Shown in pieces: positions 43,269 to 52,290 of a stretch of 64,000 nucleotides of DNA; positions within the stretch are counted from its first letter, which is position 1, and each line of letters opens with the position of its first letter. The notes under the pieces are model-generated. The model was given only the letters and a program-made list of their open reading frames with translations, did no database searches and was not told the origin of the DNA. Origin of the DNA: Winkia neuii subsp. neuii DSM 8576 (GTDB lineage Bacteria; Actinomycetota; Actinomycetes; Actinomycetales; Actinomycetaceae); the NCBI RefSeq assembly GCF_000420405.1, contig NZ_ATUW01000004.1:62001-126000 (forward strand), read 5' to 3'. The position numbers were made by a program, and so were the translations under genes.

Positions 43269-46200
43269 TTACTCAGCTAAACAATTGGGCCCTAATAGCT
43301 CCTTCAGTTCGGCGAACAACGACGCCTCGGGTTTGACCTTTAGGGACGCATCGCACTGGGCGATCACTGTCCTGCCGGCGCTCGTAAGCCGCAGATTCAC
43401 AGGAGCCGGGCCGGGATGGGCTTGGAATATCTGCTTTAAGGACTCTAACAGAGGTCTGGTGCAGTTATTCATGTGCATGGCCAAAGTCACCGGCTCATCG
43501 CCAGTGCGGGTGAGCTCCAGAATCTTCATGGACTCGGCGTTCAGTTCAACCCCGCCTTCGCGTCTAGAAAGCCTGCCCGTAACTGAAACTATCTGGTCGG
43601 GCTGAAGCCGCTCCGAAACCGTCTGGTAGGTAGAGGGGAAGAACTGACACTCAATAGAACCGGATAGGTCTTCGATAGTCACGATCGCCCACAGATTACC
43701 TGTCTTGGTGGTGCGCCGCTGCACGCCCGTAATGAGGCCCGCAATGGTAACCCGCGAGCGGTCGGGCCTAGATTCGTCATCCTTTATGTCGCTGATCGAG
43801 GCGTCGGAATTGCGTGACAACCCCATCTCTTGGCCGGCCAAGGGGTGGTCTGAAACGTATAGACCTAGCATTTCGCGTTCGAATCCAAGCTTTTCTTTGC
43901 GATCCCACTCCGGCAAATCCGGAATTTCTACCCTAAAGCCTCCGCCCACGTCCTCGGCGGCATCGCCCAGGCCCGCAAACAGGTCGAACTGCCCCGCTGC
44001 CTCGTTGCGTTTAATGCCGATAATGGACTCTACTGCCTCTTCGTGTTTCAGCTCCAGTGAACGTCTGGTGTGCCCCAAAGAATCGAAGGCGCCGCCCTTG
44101 ATAAGCGATTCAATTGTGCGCTTGTTGCACACTGTTTGCGGAACCTTTTTCAAGAAGTCATTGAAGGATTCAAAGCGTCCCTGCTCCGTACGAGCCTTCT
44201 CAATGCCCTCGACAACTGGAAGGCCTACGTTGCGCACTGAGGCCAGGCCAAAACGGATCTTGTCGCCCACCGGCGTGAAGTTTGCGGAGGATTCGTTTAC
44301 ATCCGGCACCAGTACCTCGATGCCCAAGTGCCTGCACTCGCCCAGGTATAGAGGCAGCTTGTCCTTGTTTGCGCCGGCCGACGTAAGGAGGGCGGCCATG
44401 TATTCCACTGGGTAGTTCGCCTTCAAGTAGGCGGTCCAGTAGGAAACCAATCCGTAAGCGGCCGAATGCGACTTGTTGAACGCGTAGGAAGCGAACGGAA
44501 CGAGGATTTCCCAAAGTGTGGTAATCGAGTCGTCTGAATAGCCATTCGAGAGCATGCCTGCACGGAAACCCTCAAACTGTTGGGCTAGTACCTCGGCCTT
44601 TTTCTTACCCATTGCCTTACGCAGAATGTCTGCCTGCCCCAGGGTGAATCCGGCCAGTTTCTGGGCGATCTTCATGACCTGTTCCTGGTAGACGATCAAC
44701 CCGTGGGTTTCTTCCAAGATATCTGCAAGCGGTTCAGCCAGTTCTGGGTGAATTGGCTCGATTCGCTGCTGCCCGTTTTTGCGCAGCGCGTAGTTGGTGT
44801 GCGAGCCAGCACCCATGGGGCCCGGGCGGTAGAGGGCGCCAACAGCCGAGATGTCGGCGAACTTGGTGGGTTTCATTAGCCTGAGCAGGTTACGCATGCC
44901 CCCGCCATCGAGTTGGAAGACGCCAAGCGTTTCGCCGCGTCCAAGCAGCGCGTAAGTTGCTGGATCCTCTAGGGAAACATTTTCAAGGTCAAGTTCCTCT
45001 TTGCCGTTCAGCTTAATGTTTTCGAGGCAATCCGAGATAATAGTGAGATTTTTTAATCCCAAAAAGTCCATCTTCAGCAATCCCAGATGCTCACAGGTCG
45101 GGTAGTCAAACTGGGTGATGATGGCTCCGTCAGCCAGACGCTTCATCATGGGGATGATGTCGGTGAGCGTATGCGAGGACATGATCACCGCGCAGGCGTG
45201 CACCCCCCACTGGCGAGTTAGGCCCTCGATCCCCAAAGCCATGTCGACTACCTCTTTGTAGCCCCAGTATTCGCTTGCGCCCGGCTTGTCGGCCGCAACC
45301 ATGTCGCGGAATGACTTTGCTTCCCCATAGCGTTTGTCGGCGGGATCGAAAATTCCGTGCACCGAAATATCTTTGCCCATGATCGTGGGCGGCAGTTCTT
45401 TGGTAAGTTTCTCCCCAACCACAAACGGCTTGCCCAAAATGCGAGCTGAATCTTTCAGAGCCTGCTTAGTCTTGATCGTGCCGTAGGTTATAACCTGCGA
45501 AACCTTGTCCTTGCCGTATTTGTCCTCGACGTACTTGATAACTTCGCCGCGGCGCTTATCGTCGAAATCGACGTCGATATCGGGCATCGAAACACGCTCC
45601 GGATTCAAGAAACGCTCGAACATCAGCCCGTGCTCTAGTGGGTTCAACTCGGTAATACCCATGCAGTAGGCAACGATGGAACCTGCACCAGAACCACGCC
45701 CGGGCCCAACCCGGATGCCGTGATCTTTGGCCCAGTTGATGTAGTCAGCTACGACCAAGAAATAGCCCGGAAACCCCATTGAAGTGATAACCGAAATTTC
45801 GTAGTCAATCTGTTTCTGCTCGGCTTCGGGAACCCCCTGCGGGAAGCGTTTAGAAGCCCCGCGCGCTACCTCCTTAACGAACCACGATTCCAAAGTTTCG
45901 CCCTCGGGAACGGGGAAAGTGGGCATAAAGTTAGCGCCCTCGTCAACCGTCTTAAAATGGACGTCGCACATTTCGGCGATCAGTAACGTGTTGTCGCAAG
46001 CCTCGGGTAAATCCTTAAAGATTTGCCGCATTTCCGAGGCCGGGCGCAGGTAGTAGTCTGAACCGTCGAACTTAAACCTGCCTGGATCGTCCAGCCGTTT
46101 GCCCGAGTTTATGCAGAGCAAGGCATCTTGGAAGTCCCGATCTTCCTTACGCACGTAGTGCGAATCGTTGGTTGCAACCAGTGGAGCCCCAATAGTCTTA

Positions 46201-46847
46201 GCTAACTCGAGCAGCTCGTTTTTAACGCGCCGTTCAATGTCGAGGCCGTGGTCCATCAATTCCACGAAATAGTTCTCTTTACCGAAAATATCCTGGTATT
46301 CCCCAGCCGCACGGACTGCCTCATCCCATTGTCCCAGCCGCAGACGGGTCTGCACTTCGCTGGAGGGACACCCCGTGAAGCCAATAAGCCCAGTGGAATA
46401 CTTTTCAATCAGTTCCCGGTCGATGCGCGGCCACTTCGCCATCTGCCCCTCGATAGAGCCTAGCGACGCCATCCGAAATAAGTTGTGCATCCCCTCGGTG
46501 GTGCGAGAAAGCAAAGTCATGTGCGTGTAGGCCCCACGTGCAGAAACATCGTCTCCGGCTGCCTGCTGTTCCCTAGTGCCCCACTGCACCCTGGTGTTGT
46601 CAAAACGGGACGTTCCCGGCGTCAGATATGCCTCCAGCCCCACGATAGGTTTGATGCCGGCCTTCTGGCACTCATTGTAGAGTTCGTAGGCCCCGAACAA
46701 ATACCCGTGGTCCGTAATAGCTACCGCAGGTTGGCCGAGCCGCTTAGCCTCGGCAACCAATTTAGAAATCTTGGCCGCCCCGTCGAGCATCGAATAATCA
46801 GTGTGGACATGAAGGTGCACAAAATCGTCGGTAGCCATGCCTGTCAT
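43269..46847 (-). CDS. dnaE: DNA polymerase III alpha subunit (DnaE1)
   Basis: The 1192-residue replicative polymerase. The PHP domain opens with FVHLHVHTDYSMLDG (residues ~9-23). The polymerase palm shows the catalytic aspartates in MPDIDVDFDDKRRG, with GPGRGSGAGS upstream, followed by the helix-hairpin-helix region and an OB-fold domain (TIAGLITGVQRRTTK). Length and layout match DnaE1 rather than the shorter error-prone DnaE2. ATG 46847 is used; a second ATG three codons on is equally possible. The lspA-rluD-dnaE order is common in Actinobacteria. Confidence 0.97.
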   Translation of the reverse strand: MTGMATDDFVHLHVHTDYSMLDGAAKISKLVAEAKRLGQPAVAITDHGYLFGAYELYNECQKAGIKPIVGLEAYLTPGTSRFDNTRVQWGTREQQAAGDDVSARGAYTHMTLLSRTTEGMHNLFRMASLGSIEGQMAKWPRIDRELIEKYSTGLIGFTGCPSSEVQTRLRLGQWDEAVRAAGEYQDIFGKENYFVELMDHGLDIERRVKNELLELAKTIGAPLVATNDSHYVRKEDRDFQDALLCINSGKRLDDPGRFKFDGSDYYLRPASEMRQIFKDLPEACDNTLLIAEMCDVHFKTVDEGANFMPTFPVPEGETLESWFVKEVARGASKRFPQGVPEAEQKQIDYEISVITSMGFPGYFLVVADYINWAKDHGIRVGPGRGSGAGSIVAYCMGITELNPLEHGLMFERFLNPERVSMPDIDVDFDDKRRGEVIKYVEDKYGKDKVSQVITYGTIKTKQALKDSARILGKPFVVGEKLTKELPPTIMGKDISVHGIFDPADKRYGEAKSFRDMVAADKPGASEYWGYKEVVDMALGIEGLTRQWGVHACAVIMSSHTLTDIIPMMKRLADGAIITQFDYPTCEHLGLLKMDFLGLKNLTIISDCLENIKLNGKEELDLENVSLEDPATYALLGRGETLGVFQLDGGGMRNLLRLMKPTKFADISAVGALYRPGPMGAGSHTNYALRKNGQQRIEPIHPELAEPLADILEETHGLIVYQEQVMKIAQKLAGFTLGQADILRKAMGKKKAEVLAQQFEGFRAGMLSNGYSDDSITTLWEILVPFASYAFNKSHSAAYGLVSYWTAYLKANYPVEYMAALLTSAGANKDKLPLYLGECRHLGIEVLVPDVNESSANFTPVGDKIRFGLASVRNVGLPVVEGIEKARTEQGRFESFNDFLKKVPQTVCNKRTIESLIKGGAFDSLGHTRRSLELKHEEAVESIIGIKRNEAAGQFDLFAGLGDAAEDVGGGFRVEIPDLPEWDRKEKLGFEREMLGLYVSDHPLAGQEMGLSRNSDASISDIKDDESRPDRSRVTIAGLITGVQRRTTKTGNLWAIVTIEDLSGSIECQFFPSTYQTVSERLQPDQIVSVTGRLSRREGGVELNAESMKILELTRTGDEPVTLAMHMNNCTRPLLESLKQIFQAHPGPAPVNLRLTSAGRTVIAQCDASLKVKPEASLFAELKELLGPNCLAE

Positions 46848-46901
46848 TGTACCGGCTTCAGCGCCCTGACATTGTCCCGGCGAAGGCTCCAGGGGCGTGA
46901 T

Positions 46902-47816
46902 TTAAAGCCGAACTATCTCAAGAGCCCTCTCTAAATCCTGCGTATAGGGGGCTTTCACGCAGATCTTCCGGCCGCTAATCGGGTGGGCAAAAGAAAGCTC
47001 AACCGCGTGTAGCCACTGCCTAACCAACCCCAACTTTTCAGCCTCGACCGGATTTGCCCCGTATGTTGGATCTCCCACAATCGGGTGACCAATTGCCTGC
47101 ATGTGAACGCGAATTTGGTGGGTCCGCCCAGTCTCCAAATGTACCCGCAGCAAACTAGCCTTAGGCATAGCTTCGATAGTGTCGTAGTGCGTAACGGCCA
47201 TCTTGCCGCCTTCGACAACCCCCATCTTGAATTCGCGTCCCGGATGCCGCCCGATTGGGGCCTCGATAGTTCCCGAGGACGGATCGGGGTGACCAGCAAC
47301 CAAAGCATGGTAGATCTTGCCTACCTTGCGGTAGCGAAAAGCATTCTTCATAACCGTGTAAGCACGCTCGGACTTTGTCACCACCATGGCCCCGGACGTG
47401 CCGACGTCCAAACGGTGAACAATTCCCTGCCGCTCTACCGGGCCGGAGGTTGCCACGCGCCTTCCAGAAGCTATCAAAGCCCCAATTACAGTGGGCCCCT
47501 CCCACCCGGGGCCCGTATGTGCGGCAACACCAACAGGCTTATTGACCACGACTATGTCCTGGTCCTCGAAAAGTATGTCCATCCCAAACGGGGTGGGTTT
47601 TATGCCCGGCTTTTTCGGTTCGGGCAATCTAATGTCCAAAAATGTCCCCGCCCGCAAGCGTTCGGATTTGCGCAGCAGATGCCCCTCGCACGCAACATCG
47701 CCGGCCTCGATCATTTTCTGCACGGCTGCACGCGACATGCCCAGCATTCTATTTAAGGCGTGGTCGACGCGTTCGCCGTCCATTCCCTCGGGCACCGGCA
47801 GCCTGCGCGAGATCAT
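46902..47816 (-). CDS. RluA/RluD-family 23S rRNA pseudouridine synthase
   Basis: A 304-residue RNA pseudouridine synthase. An N-terminal S4 domain (DHALNRMLGMSRAAVQKMIEAGDV) precedes the catalytic domain with the nucleophilic aspartate in GIVHRLDVGTSGAMVV, then GRTHQIRVHMQAIGHPIVGD. Likely targets are uridines of 23S rRNA helix 69 by analogy with RluD. It overlaps lspA by 4 bp, the standard lspA-rluD coupling. Confidence 0.92.
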   Translation of the reverse strand: MISRRLPVPEGMDGERVDHALNRMLGMSRAAVQKMIEAGDVACEGHLLRKSERLRAGTFLDIRLPEPKKPGIKPTPFGMDILFEDQDIVVVNKPVGVAAHTGPGWEGPTVIGALIASGRRVATSGPVERQGIVHRLDVGTSGAMVVTKSERAYTVMKNAFRYRKVGKIYHALVAGHPDPSSGTIEAPIGRHPGREFKMGVVEGGKMAVTHYDTIEAMPKASLLRVHLETGRTHQIRVHMQAIGHPIVGDPTYGANPVEAEKLGLVRQWLHAVELSFAHPISGRKICVKAPYTQDLERALEIVRL

Positions 47817-48280
47817 TTCTTCACCTCTTTTTTTGTAAGTTCAATTAAGGCGAGCCAAACCACCGCCGCCACAATTGCAATGTCAGCCACATTTCCAACA
47901 AAGAAATTTCCGTAGTTTAGGAAATCAACTACGTGTCCCTCGCCAAAACCGGGATAGCGGAACAGACGGTCAAGTAAGTTCCCCAGCGCGCCCGCTTCTA
48001 ACAGGCCGAGGGCACAGGCAAGTTCCCCTGAATGGGCCCTTCGCACAAAGAAAGGAATTATTAGGCATGCGAGAGCCGCAAGAACGGTGAAAACCCAGGT
48101 GTGTGAAGACAAGAACGAAAACGCCGCCCCCGCGTTGAAAACCAATTCCAACGAAAGCAGGCTCCCTAAAAGCGGGATCTTTTGGCCGGTCGAAAGGGCG
48201 CCAAGAGCCCATTCCTTACTAGCAAAGTCGACCGCTACCCCAAGCACAGAAGCCCCGGCCCAAATGCACCATTTATTCAC
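47813..48280 (-). CDS. lspA: Lipoprotein signal peptidase (SPase II)
   Basis: A 155-residue integral membrane aspartic peptidase that cleaves lipoprotein signal peptides after lipidation. Four membrane segments are evident. The two catalytic aspartates lie in GALGNLLDRLFR and in the FVGNVADIAI stretch. The N-terminal VDFASKEWAL corresponds to the usual DQxTK region. It overlaps rluD by 4 bp, and a terminator separates it from divIVA upstream. Confidence 0.93.
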   Translation of the reverse strand: MNKWCIWAGASVLGVAVDFASKEWALGALSTGQKIPLLGSLLSLELVFNAGAAFSFLSSHTWVFTVLAALACLIIPFFVRRAHSGELACALGLLEAGALGNLLDRLFRYPGFGEGHVVDFLNYGNFFVGNVADIAIVAAVVWLALIELTKKEVKK

Positions 48281-48337
48281 CCTAATACTCTAACTGGAGG
48301 CGCAAAAGAAAAAAACTTAGCAGCAACGGTTAAACAC

Positions 48338-48363
48338 TTTGGCCCCGCCAAAGCGGGGCCAAA
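48338..48363 (-). terminator. Intrinsic terminator after divIVA
   Basis: A perfect 11-bp GC-rich stem (48338-48348 with 48353-48363), tetraloop CAAA, lying 12 bp after the divIVA stop on the minus strand. The T-run is weak (GTGTTTAA), so read-through into lspA may occur. Confidence 0.78.
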
Positions 48364-48375
48364 GATCAGTTCAAG

Positions 48376-49110
48376 CTACTTTATGTCGTCTGCATCAACA
48401 GTCTCGATGAGCTTTTGCAAGTGAGAACGCAGCTGGCTGCGGTATTCAGATTCAAATCCCTTCAGCTCATTAATCTTGCCCTCGAGCATGGAGCGCTCAG
48501 AGTCGAGCTGGTTGATAACGCGCGTCTTCTCGTCTTTAGCCTCACGCAAGATTTGCTGAGACTGCGCGTGCGCATCGTCGACAATCTTGTTGCCCTTTTC
48601 CTGGCCCTCGTGCACGTACTCGTCGTGCAGACGCTGAGCCATTGCCAGCATCGAGGTAGCAGATTCCGGCTCGTTATTGTCGGCTGCGGCAGGGGCCTGA
48701 GCAACCTTCTGGGCCTCGTTACGAGCAGTTTCGGCCTCGGTGCGTAGCTTGTCGTTTTCGGCACGCAGCTGCTCGATCTGGGCACGCAGCTTTGCCTCGG
48801 CCTCAGAGGGCTCGCCGGAAGCCTTGCGAGCTTCAGCAGCCTCGGATTCGACCTCGGCGGCGCGCTTACGGGCCTGCTCAAGTTCGGCGCGTAGCTTGTC
48901 GTTTTCGGCACGCAGAGCACCATCATCTGCTGTTGCAGGAGCCCCCTCAGCCGGGCTCTCGCTTGCTACGGCGCCGCCTTCCTGAAGGGCAGTAAGTGTG
49001 CGAACGACCTCGTCAAGGAACGAATCAACTTCGTCCTGATCGTAACCCTCACGGAACTTCGTGGGGGTAAACGTCTTGTAATGGACGTCTTCCGCCGTTA
49101 GCAGAGCCAT
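48376..49110 (-). CDS. divIVA: DivIVA/Wag31 polar growth and cell-division scaffold
   Basis: A 244-residue DivIVA protein that marks curved membrane at poles and septa and directs polar cell-wall growth. The N-terminal lipid-binding domain is typical (MALLTAEDVHYKTFTPTKFREGYDQDEVDSFLDEV). A long coiled coil with an exact duplication (RAENDKLR twice, 49 residues apart) and the C-terminal coil follow. ATG 49110 has GAGGTG upstream; the open extension to 49143 is not conserved. It has its own likely promoter, with yggT, sepF and ftsZ upstream, and a terminator downstream. Confidence 0.94.
   Translation of the reverse strand: MALLTAEDVHYKTFTPTKFREGYDQDEVDSFLDEVVRTLTALQEGGAVASESPAEGAPATADDGALRAENDKLRAELEQARKRAAEVESEAAEARKASGEPSEAEAKLRAQIEQLRAENDKLRTEAETARNEAQKVAQAPAAADNNEPESATSMLAMAQRLHDEYVHEGQEKGNKIVDDAHAQSQQILREAKDEKTRVINQLDSERSMLEGKINELKGFESEYRSQLRSHLQKLIETVDADDIK
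48742..48915. repeat. 27-bp exact direct repeat within divIVA
   Basis: The same 27 bases occur at 48742-48768 and 48889-48915, 147 bp apart. Both copies encode LRAENDKLR in the coiled coil. The spacing is 49 codons, exactly seven heptads, so gain or loss of the intervening unit would keep the coil in register. Confidence 0.9.
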
Positions 49111-49164
49111 ATTGGTCACCTCGTATTTCGAATGTGGGCCCAACTAGGCCCCGGTTGATTCAAA

Positions 49165-49220
49165 CTTGGTGCGAAAACCAAGCAACGCGTTCATCATACT
49201 AAAAATTGCCTTATTTAACA
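49165..49220 (-). promoter_or_regulatory. divIVA promoter with leader hairpin
   Basis: On the minus strand, TGTTAA (49215-49220) and TATGAT (49193-49198) are separated by 16 bp and lie about 85-110 bp upstream of the divIVA start. Just downstream, a 6-bp hairpin (CTTGGT at 49177-49182 pairing with 49165-49170) would lie in the leader. The 146-bp gap to yggT contains no gene. The -10 match is good and the -35 moderate. Confidence 0.5.
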
Positions 49221-49256
49221 CGCTCAACAACAGTAACAGGCCAAGAATGCTAACCG

Positions 49257-49562
49257 CTACACCGTGTACGAGAGATAAAAAAGAATCCTAATCAGGAATG
49301 ACACCCCAAAGAAAAGGACTAAAAATCCCAGGTCAAGCGCTATTGTGCCGAGCCGAAGCGGGGGGATGTAGCGTCCCAAATAGCGCAGTGGCGGATCCGT
49401 GATCGCATACACAAAATTAGCTAAAACCAAAATTATGCCACTCGGCCGCCAGTCTCGGGCCAAAATGCGAGCCCAATCCAGTACCACGCGAATCAACAGT
49501 ACGACCGTGTAGGCCTGCAATAAGTAGGCAATAATGCGCAGTGCTACCCCAATAGCTGTCAT
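49257..49562 (-). CDS. YggT-family membrane protein
   Basis: A 101-residue protein with two membrane segments: IAYLLQAYTVVLLIRVVLDW at the N terminus, then the conserved ANFVYAITDPPLRYLGRYIPPLRLGTIALD, then FLVLFFGVSFLIRILFYL. YggT proteins are linked to osmotic stress and plastid/bacterial division but have no defined activity. It follows sepF by 3 bp, the usual sepF-yggT-divIVA order. Confidence 0.9.
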   Translation of the reverse strand: MTAIGVALRIIAYLLQAYTVVLLIRVVLDWARILARDWRPSGIILVLANFVYAITDPPLRYLGRYIPPLRLGTIALDLGFLVLFFGVSFLIRILFYLSYTV

Positions 49563-49565
49563 TAG

Positions 49566-50042
49566 CTAAAAACTCACAGAGCTATCGGACGCAGAAGAGC
49601 CGGCCTCGACCGCAACCTCAGTTGGAGTGAGCAAAAAAACCCGCTTAGTCACACGTTCGTAATGGCCAGAAAGGCCGTGCACCAGCCCCGCTCCGAAATC
49701 GACCAAACGACGCGCATCGGTGTCGTTCATAGCCGACAGATTCATAATGACCGGGGTACCTTCACGGAAAGCGTTGCCGATAGCGGGAGCATCCGCATAT
49801 GAGGTGGGATGGAACGTCACAATGCGGCGCAAGTCAGCACTCTGAGAACGCACCGGGCGCGGGAATTCTGTCACCTGAGCAGGCGCAAACGTATCTGCGG
49901 AGTCGAGCCCATCACCGGTGCCAGGCTCGTCGTAAGAATCCTGGAACCCGTCGTCAGCGGGCGGAATAAAGTCGTCCTCTTCAGAATCTTCGGGCTCGCG
50001 CCACCCAAAAAAATCCATCGTACGGCTAAATGCTCCGGCCAT
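49566..50042 (-). CDS. sepF: Cell division protein SepF
   Basis: A 158-residue SepF that tethers FtsZ to the membrane in Actinobacteria, which lack FtsA. A short N-terminal amphipathic segment (AFSRTMDFFGW) and an acidic linker precede the DUF552 core with IVTFHPTSYADAPAIGNAFREG, PVIMNLSAMNDTDARRLVDFGAGLVHG and a C-terminal beta strand (VFLLTPTEV). It lies downstream of ftsZ and pgeF. Confidence 0.94.
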   Translation of the reverse strand: MAGAFSRTMDFFGWREPEDSEEDDFIPPADDGFQDSYDEPGTGDGLDSADTFAPAQVTEFPRPVRSQSADLRRIVTFHPTSYADAPAIGNAFREGTPVIMNLSAMNDTDARRLVDFGAGLVHGLSGHYERVTKRVFLLTPTEVAVEAGSSASDSSVSF

Positions 50043-50128
50043 GAACGCATCCTTTGCTTAGAACCTGCAACTGCTAAAAGACTAGCCGCGACCTGAACAT
50101 TTATGCCCCATTAGTGTCGGCGTGTTGA

Positions 50129-50860
50129 TCAGGTAGGAAAGACCAATCCGCAAAACCGACCGGTCAGCTGTTCCCGCCTGTAAGAGTACAGATTTTCGTC
50201 CTCGTAGGTACAAAGTTTAGAAATAAAATCGACCTGCACCCCCTCGGCCTGCAACTGCGACTTAGCGCTAGCACGCAAATCCAAACCGGGACTGCCCCAG
50301 CGAGTAAGACACCACGCCGAAGGGGTGATCTCCGAAAGCTGGGCACGCAGCTGTTCAGGCACTTCATAGCATCTTCCGCAGATGCACGGCCCAACCGCAG
50401 CATGGATAGAATATGCCGGCACATATTCGCACAGTCGAACTACCGCCTTGTGAATAATGCCCGTCGACAGACCGGCCCGGCCAGCATGCACCGCGGCCAT
50501 CACTTCCCCACCGGAGGATGCCAGCAGGATAGGCACACAATCCGCAACCATTACAGCCAAGGCAGGAAGACGCAGGTGCTTACTGGCGAAATCTTGCGCT
50601 ACCGCAAAGACGCCGTCGGCATTTACCACCTGGTTGGTGTGACCTGGCTCTACGCGCTCCACGCGCGCCGAGTGAGTCTGATTCATCCACACGATCGTAC
50701 GATCTAATTTTTGTTCCAAAAGCTGCCTGTTTCGCAGCACGCTCGCCGGATCGTCACCTACATGTAAGCCGGTATTTAGCGTAGCGAAGGCCGCCTTCGA
50801 CACCCCACCTGTGCGGGTTGTGAAAACGGCCTTCGCGCCTCCGACTGCAATGGGTCGCAT
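50129..50860 (-). CDS. pgeF: Peptidoglycan editing factor PgeF / multicopper-like purine nucleoside enzyme (YfiH)
   Basis: A 243-residue YfiH/DUF152 protein. The metal-binding residues occur in VMVADCVPILLAS, HAGRAGLSTGI and GPCICGRCYEVP. Relatives are reported as purine nucleoside phosphorylase/adenosine deaminase enzymes and, in E. coli, as PgeF, which removes wrongly incorporated L-Ser from peptidoglycan precursors. Position directly after ftsZ (1-bp overlap) and before sepF fits a cell-wall quality-control role, which is an inference. Confidence 0.9.
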   Translation of the reverse strand: MRPIAVGGAKAVFTTRTGGVSKAAFATLNTGLHVGDDPASVLRNRQLLEQKLDRTIVWMNQTHSARVERVEPGHTNQVVNADGVFAVAQDFASKHLRLPALAVMVADCVPILLASSGGEVMAAVHAGRAGLSTGIIHKAVVRLCEYVPAYSIHAAVGPCICGRCYEVPEQLRAQLSEITPSAWCLTRWGSPGLDLRASAKSQLQAEGVQVDFISKLCTYEDENLYSYRREQLTGRFCGLVFPT

Positions 50861-52140
50861 CAGCGCAAGAACGGAGGAATGTCCAGATCGTCGTCTTTGT
50901 CCGAATCGTCAAAGACGCGAGGAAGCTCCAGCTCCGAAGACGGAGTTGGGTCCGTAGACACATGTGTAGAGACGTGTTCTGACTCAGTCTCGGGTTCTAC
51001 GGCCTCGGGCAGCACCGGCCGAGAACTAGACCGAGGACGAGTGGGCACATCCAGCGGTGCCCTATGCTGCGGCCGCGAAGGTAGCGAGCCCAAGTCCCGT
51101 TGGGGGGATTCCTGAGCTGGTTTAGCGGAAGTCTTAGGAGCAGGCTGAGAGCGCAAAGCCTGATTTTCCTCCTCCTTCTTCTGCACGTTGAGCTCCGGAT
51201 CGTCAAAGCCAGCCGCAATAACGGTAACCCTGACCTCGTCTCCAAACGCCTCGTCGATCGAAGCGCCAAAGATGATGTTGGCTTCCTCATGCGCAGATTC
51301 GCGAACCAGTTCGGCCGCCTTTTGGATTTCAAACAAGCCCATGTTGGAACCGCCCTGGAAGAACAGCAAAGCCCCGTGGGCGCCCTCGATAGAAGCTTCG
51401 AGAAGCGGGGAGGCAATCGCCATTTCGGCGGCTTGAACCGCCCTGTCCTCGCCACTAGCGGTACCAATCCCCATAAGAGCAGAACCGGCATCTTTCATAA
51501 CGGACTTTACGTCGGCGAAGTCGACATTGATCAACCCCGCGGTGGTAATCAAGTCGGTAATGCCCTGTACACCGGAAAGAAGTACATTATCCGCGCTGCG
51601 GAAGGCATCCAGCACAGAAATGTTTGGGTCAGAGATCTTGAGCAGGCGATCGTTAGGAATGACGATCAGCGTATCTACCTCGCTACGCAAATTCTCGACT
51701 CCGGATTCGGCCTGACGCGAGCGCATGCGCCCTTCAAAGGTAAACGGACGGGTGACGACGCCGATGGTCAAAGATCCAAGCTCGCGAGCAATGCGGGCCA
51801 CGACGGGCGCACCCCCGGTGCCAGTACCGCCGCCCTCACCGGCAGTGACGAAAACCATGTCGGCCCCCTCGAGGGCATCGCGGATGTCTTCTGTGTGATC
51901 TTCAGCGGACTTCTGCCCGACCGAAGGGTCTGCACCAGCTCCCAGCCCACGAGTCTCCTCACGCCCAATGTCGAGCTTCACGTCTGCGTCAGAGGTAAGC
52001 AGAGACTGCAGATCGGTGTTGATCGCAATGAACTCGACACCAGCCAAACCGGCCTCGATCATTCGGTTCACAGCGTTCACACCGCCACCGCCAATGCCTA
52101 CCACCTTGATAGTTGCAAGATAGTTCTGAGGAGATGCCAC
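50860..52140 (-). CDS. ftsZ: Cell division GTPase FtsZ
   Basis: A 426-residue tubulin homologue forming the Z ring. The N-terminal core starts [19 protein letters not shown], with the GTP-binding [15 protein letters not shown], the [11 protein letters not shown] loop and the T7-loop region intact. A proline/serine-rich linker leads to the C-terminal conserved peptide [10 protein letters not shown], the SepF contact. The start is taken as GTG 52140 with GGGAAGGGG upstream; ATG 52164 in frame is an alternative but encodes the Shine-Dalgarno. The 1-bp overlap with pgeF implies coupling. Confidence 0.95.
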   Translation of the reverse strand: MASPQNYLATIKVVGIGGGGVNAVNRMIEAGLAGVEFIAINTDLQSLLTSDADVKLDIGREETRGLGAGADPSVGQKSAEDHTEDIRDALEGADMVFVTAGEGGGTGTGGAPVVARIARELGSLTIGVVTRPFTFEGRMRSRQAESGVENLRSEVDTLIVIPNDRLLKISDPNISVLDAFRSADNVLLSGVQGITDLITTAGLINVDFADVKSVMKDAGSALMGIGTASGEDRAVQAAEMAIASPLLEASIEGAHGALLFFQGGSNMGLFEIQKAAELVRESAHEEANIIFGASIDEAFGDEVRVTVIAAGFDDPELNVQKKEEENQALRSQPAPKTSAKPAQESPQRDLGSLPSRPQHRAPLDVPTRPRSSSRPVLPEAVEPETESEHVSTHVSTDPTPSSELELPRVFDDSDKDDDLDIPPFLR

Positions 52141-52167
52141 CTCGGCCCCTTCCCTTTCATCCAACCC

Positions 52168-52218
52168 TCAACCTCAACTGAAGGTTGAACGTTATGTCAT
52201 ATTTCCGGTATCTGTCAC
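52168..52218 (-). promoter_or_regulatory. Candidate ftsZ promoter and leader hairpin
   Basis: In the 150-bp ftsQ-ftsZ gap the minus strand carries GTGACA (52213-52218) and CATAAC (52191-52196) separated by 16 bp, a plausible promoter. A 7-bp inverted repeat (52168-52174 with 52182-52188) lies in the resulting leader about 28 bp before the GTG start. A second hairpin CGCCGA/TCGGCG (52242-52260) lies nearer ftsQ. ftsZ commonly has its own promoters here; this one is predicted only from sequence. Confidence 0.4.
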
Positions 52219-52290
52219 GTTATTAGTCTTAGCGCCCTATCCGCCGACGCCCCCTCGGCGTGTTGCGACATGGCCACCCAGCCCTAAAAG

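Noticed and set aside
43705-44415. A 236-codon open frame on the plus strand
   Set aside because: It lies fully antisense to dnaE, has no ribosome binding site and a composition reflecting the opposite strand's codons.
51100-52188. A 362-codon open frame on the plus strand opposite ftsZ
   Set aside because: Long only because ftsZ codon use avoids stops on the other strand; no motifs or start signals.
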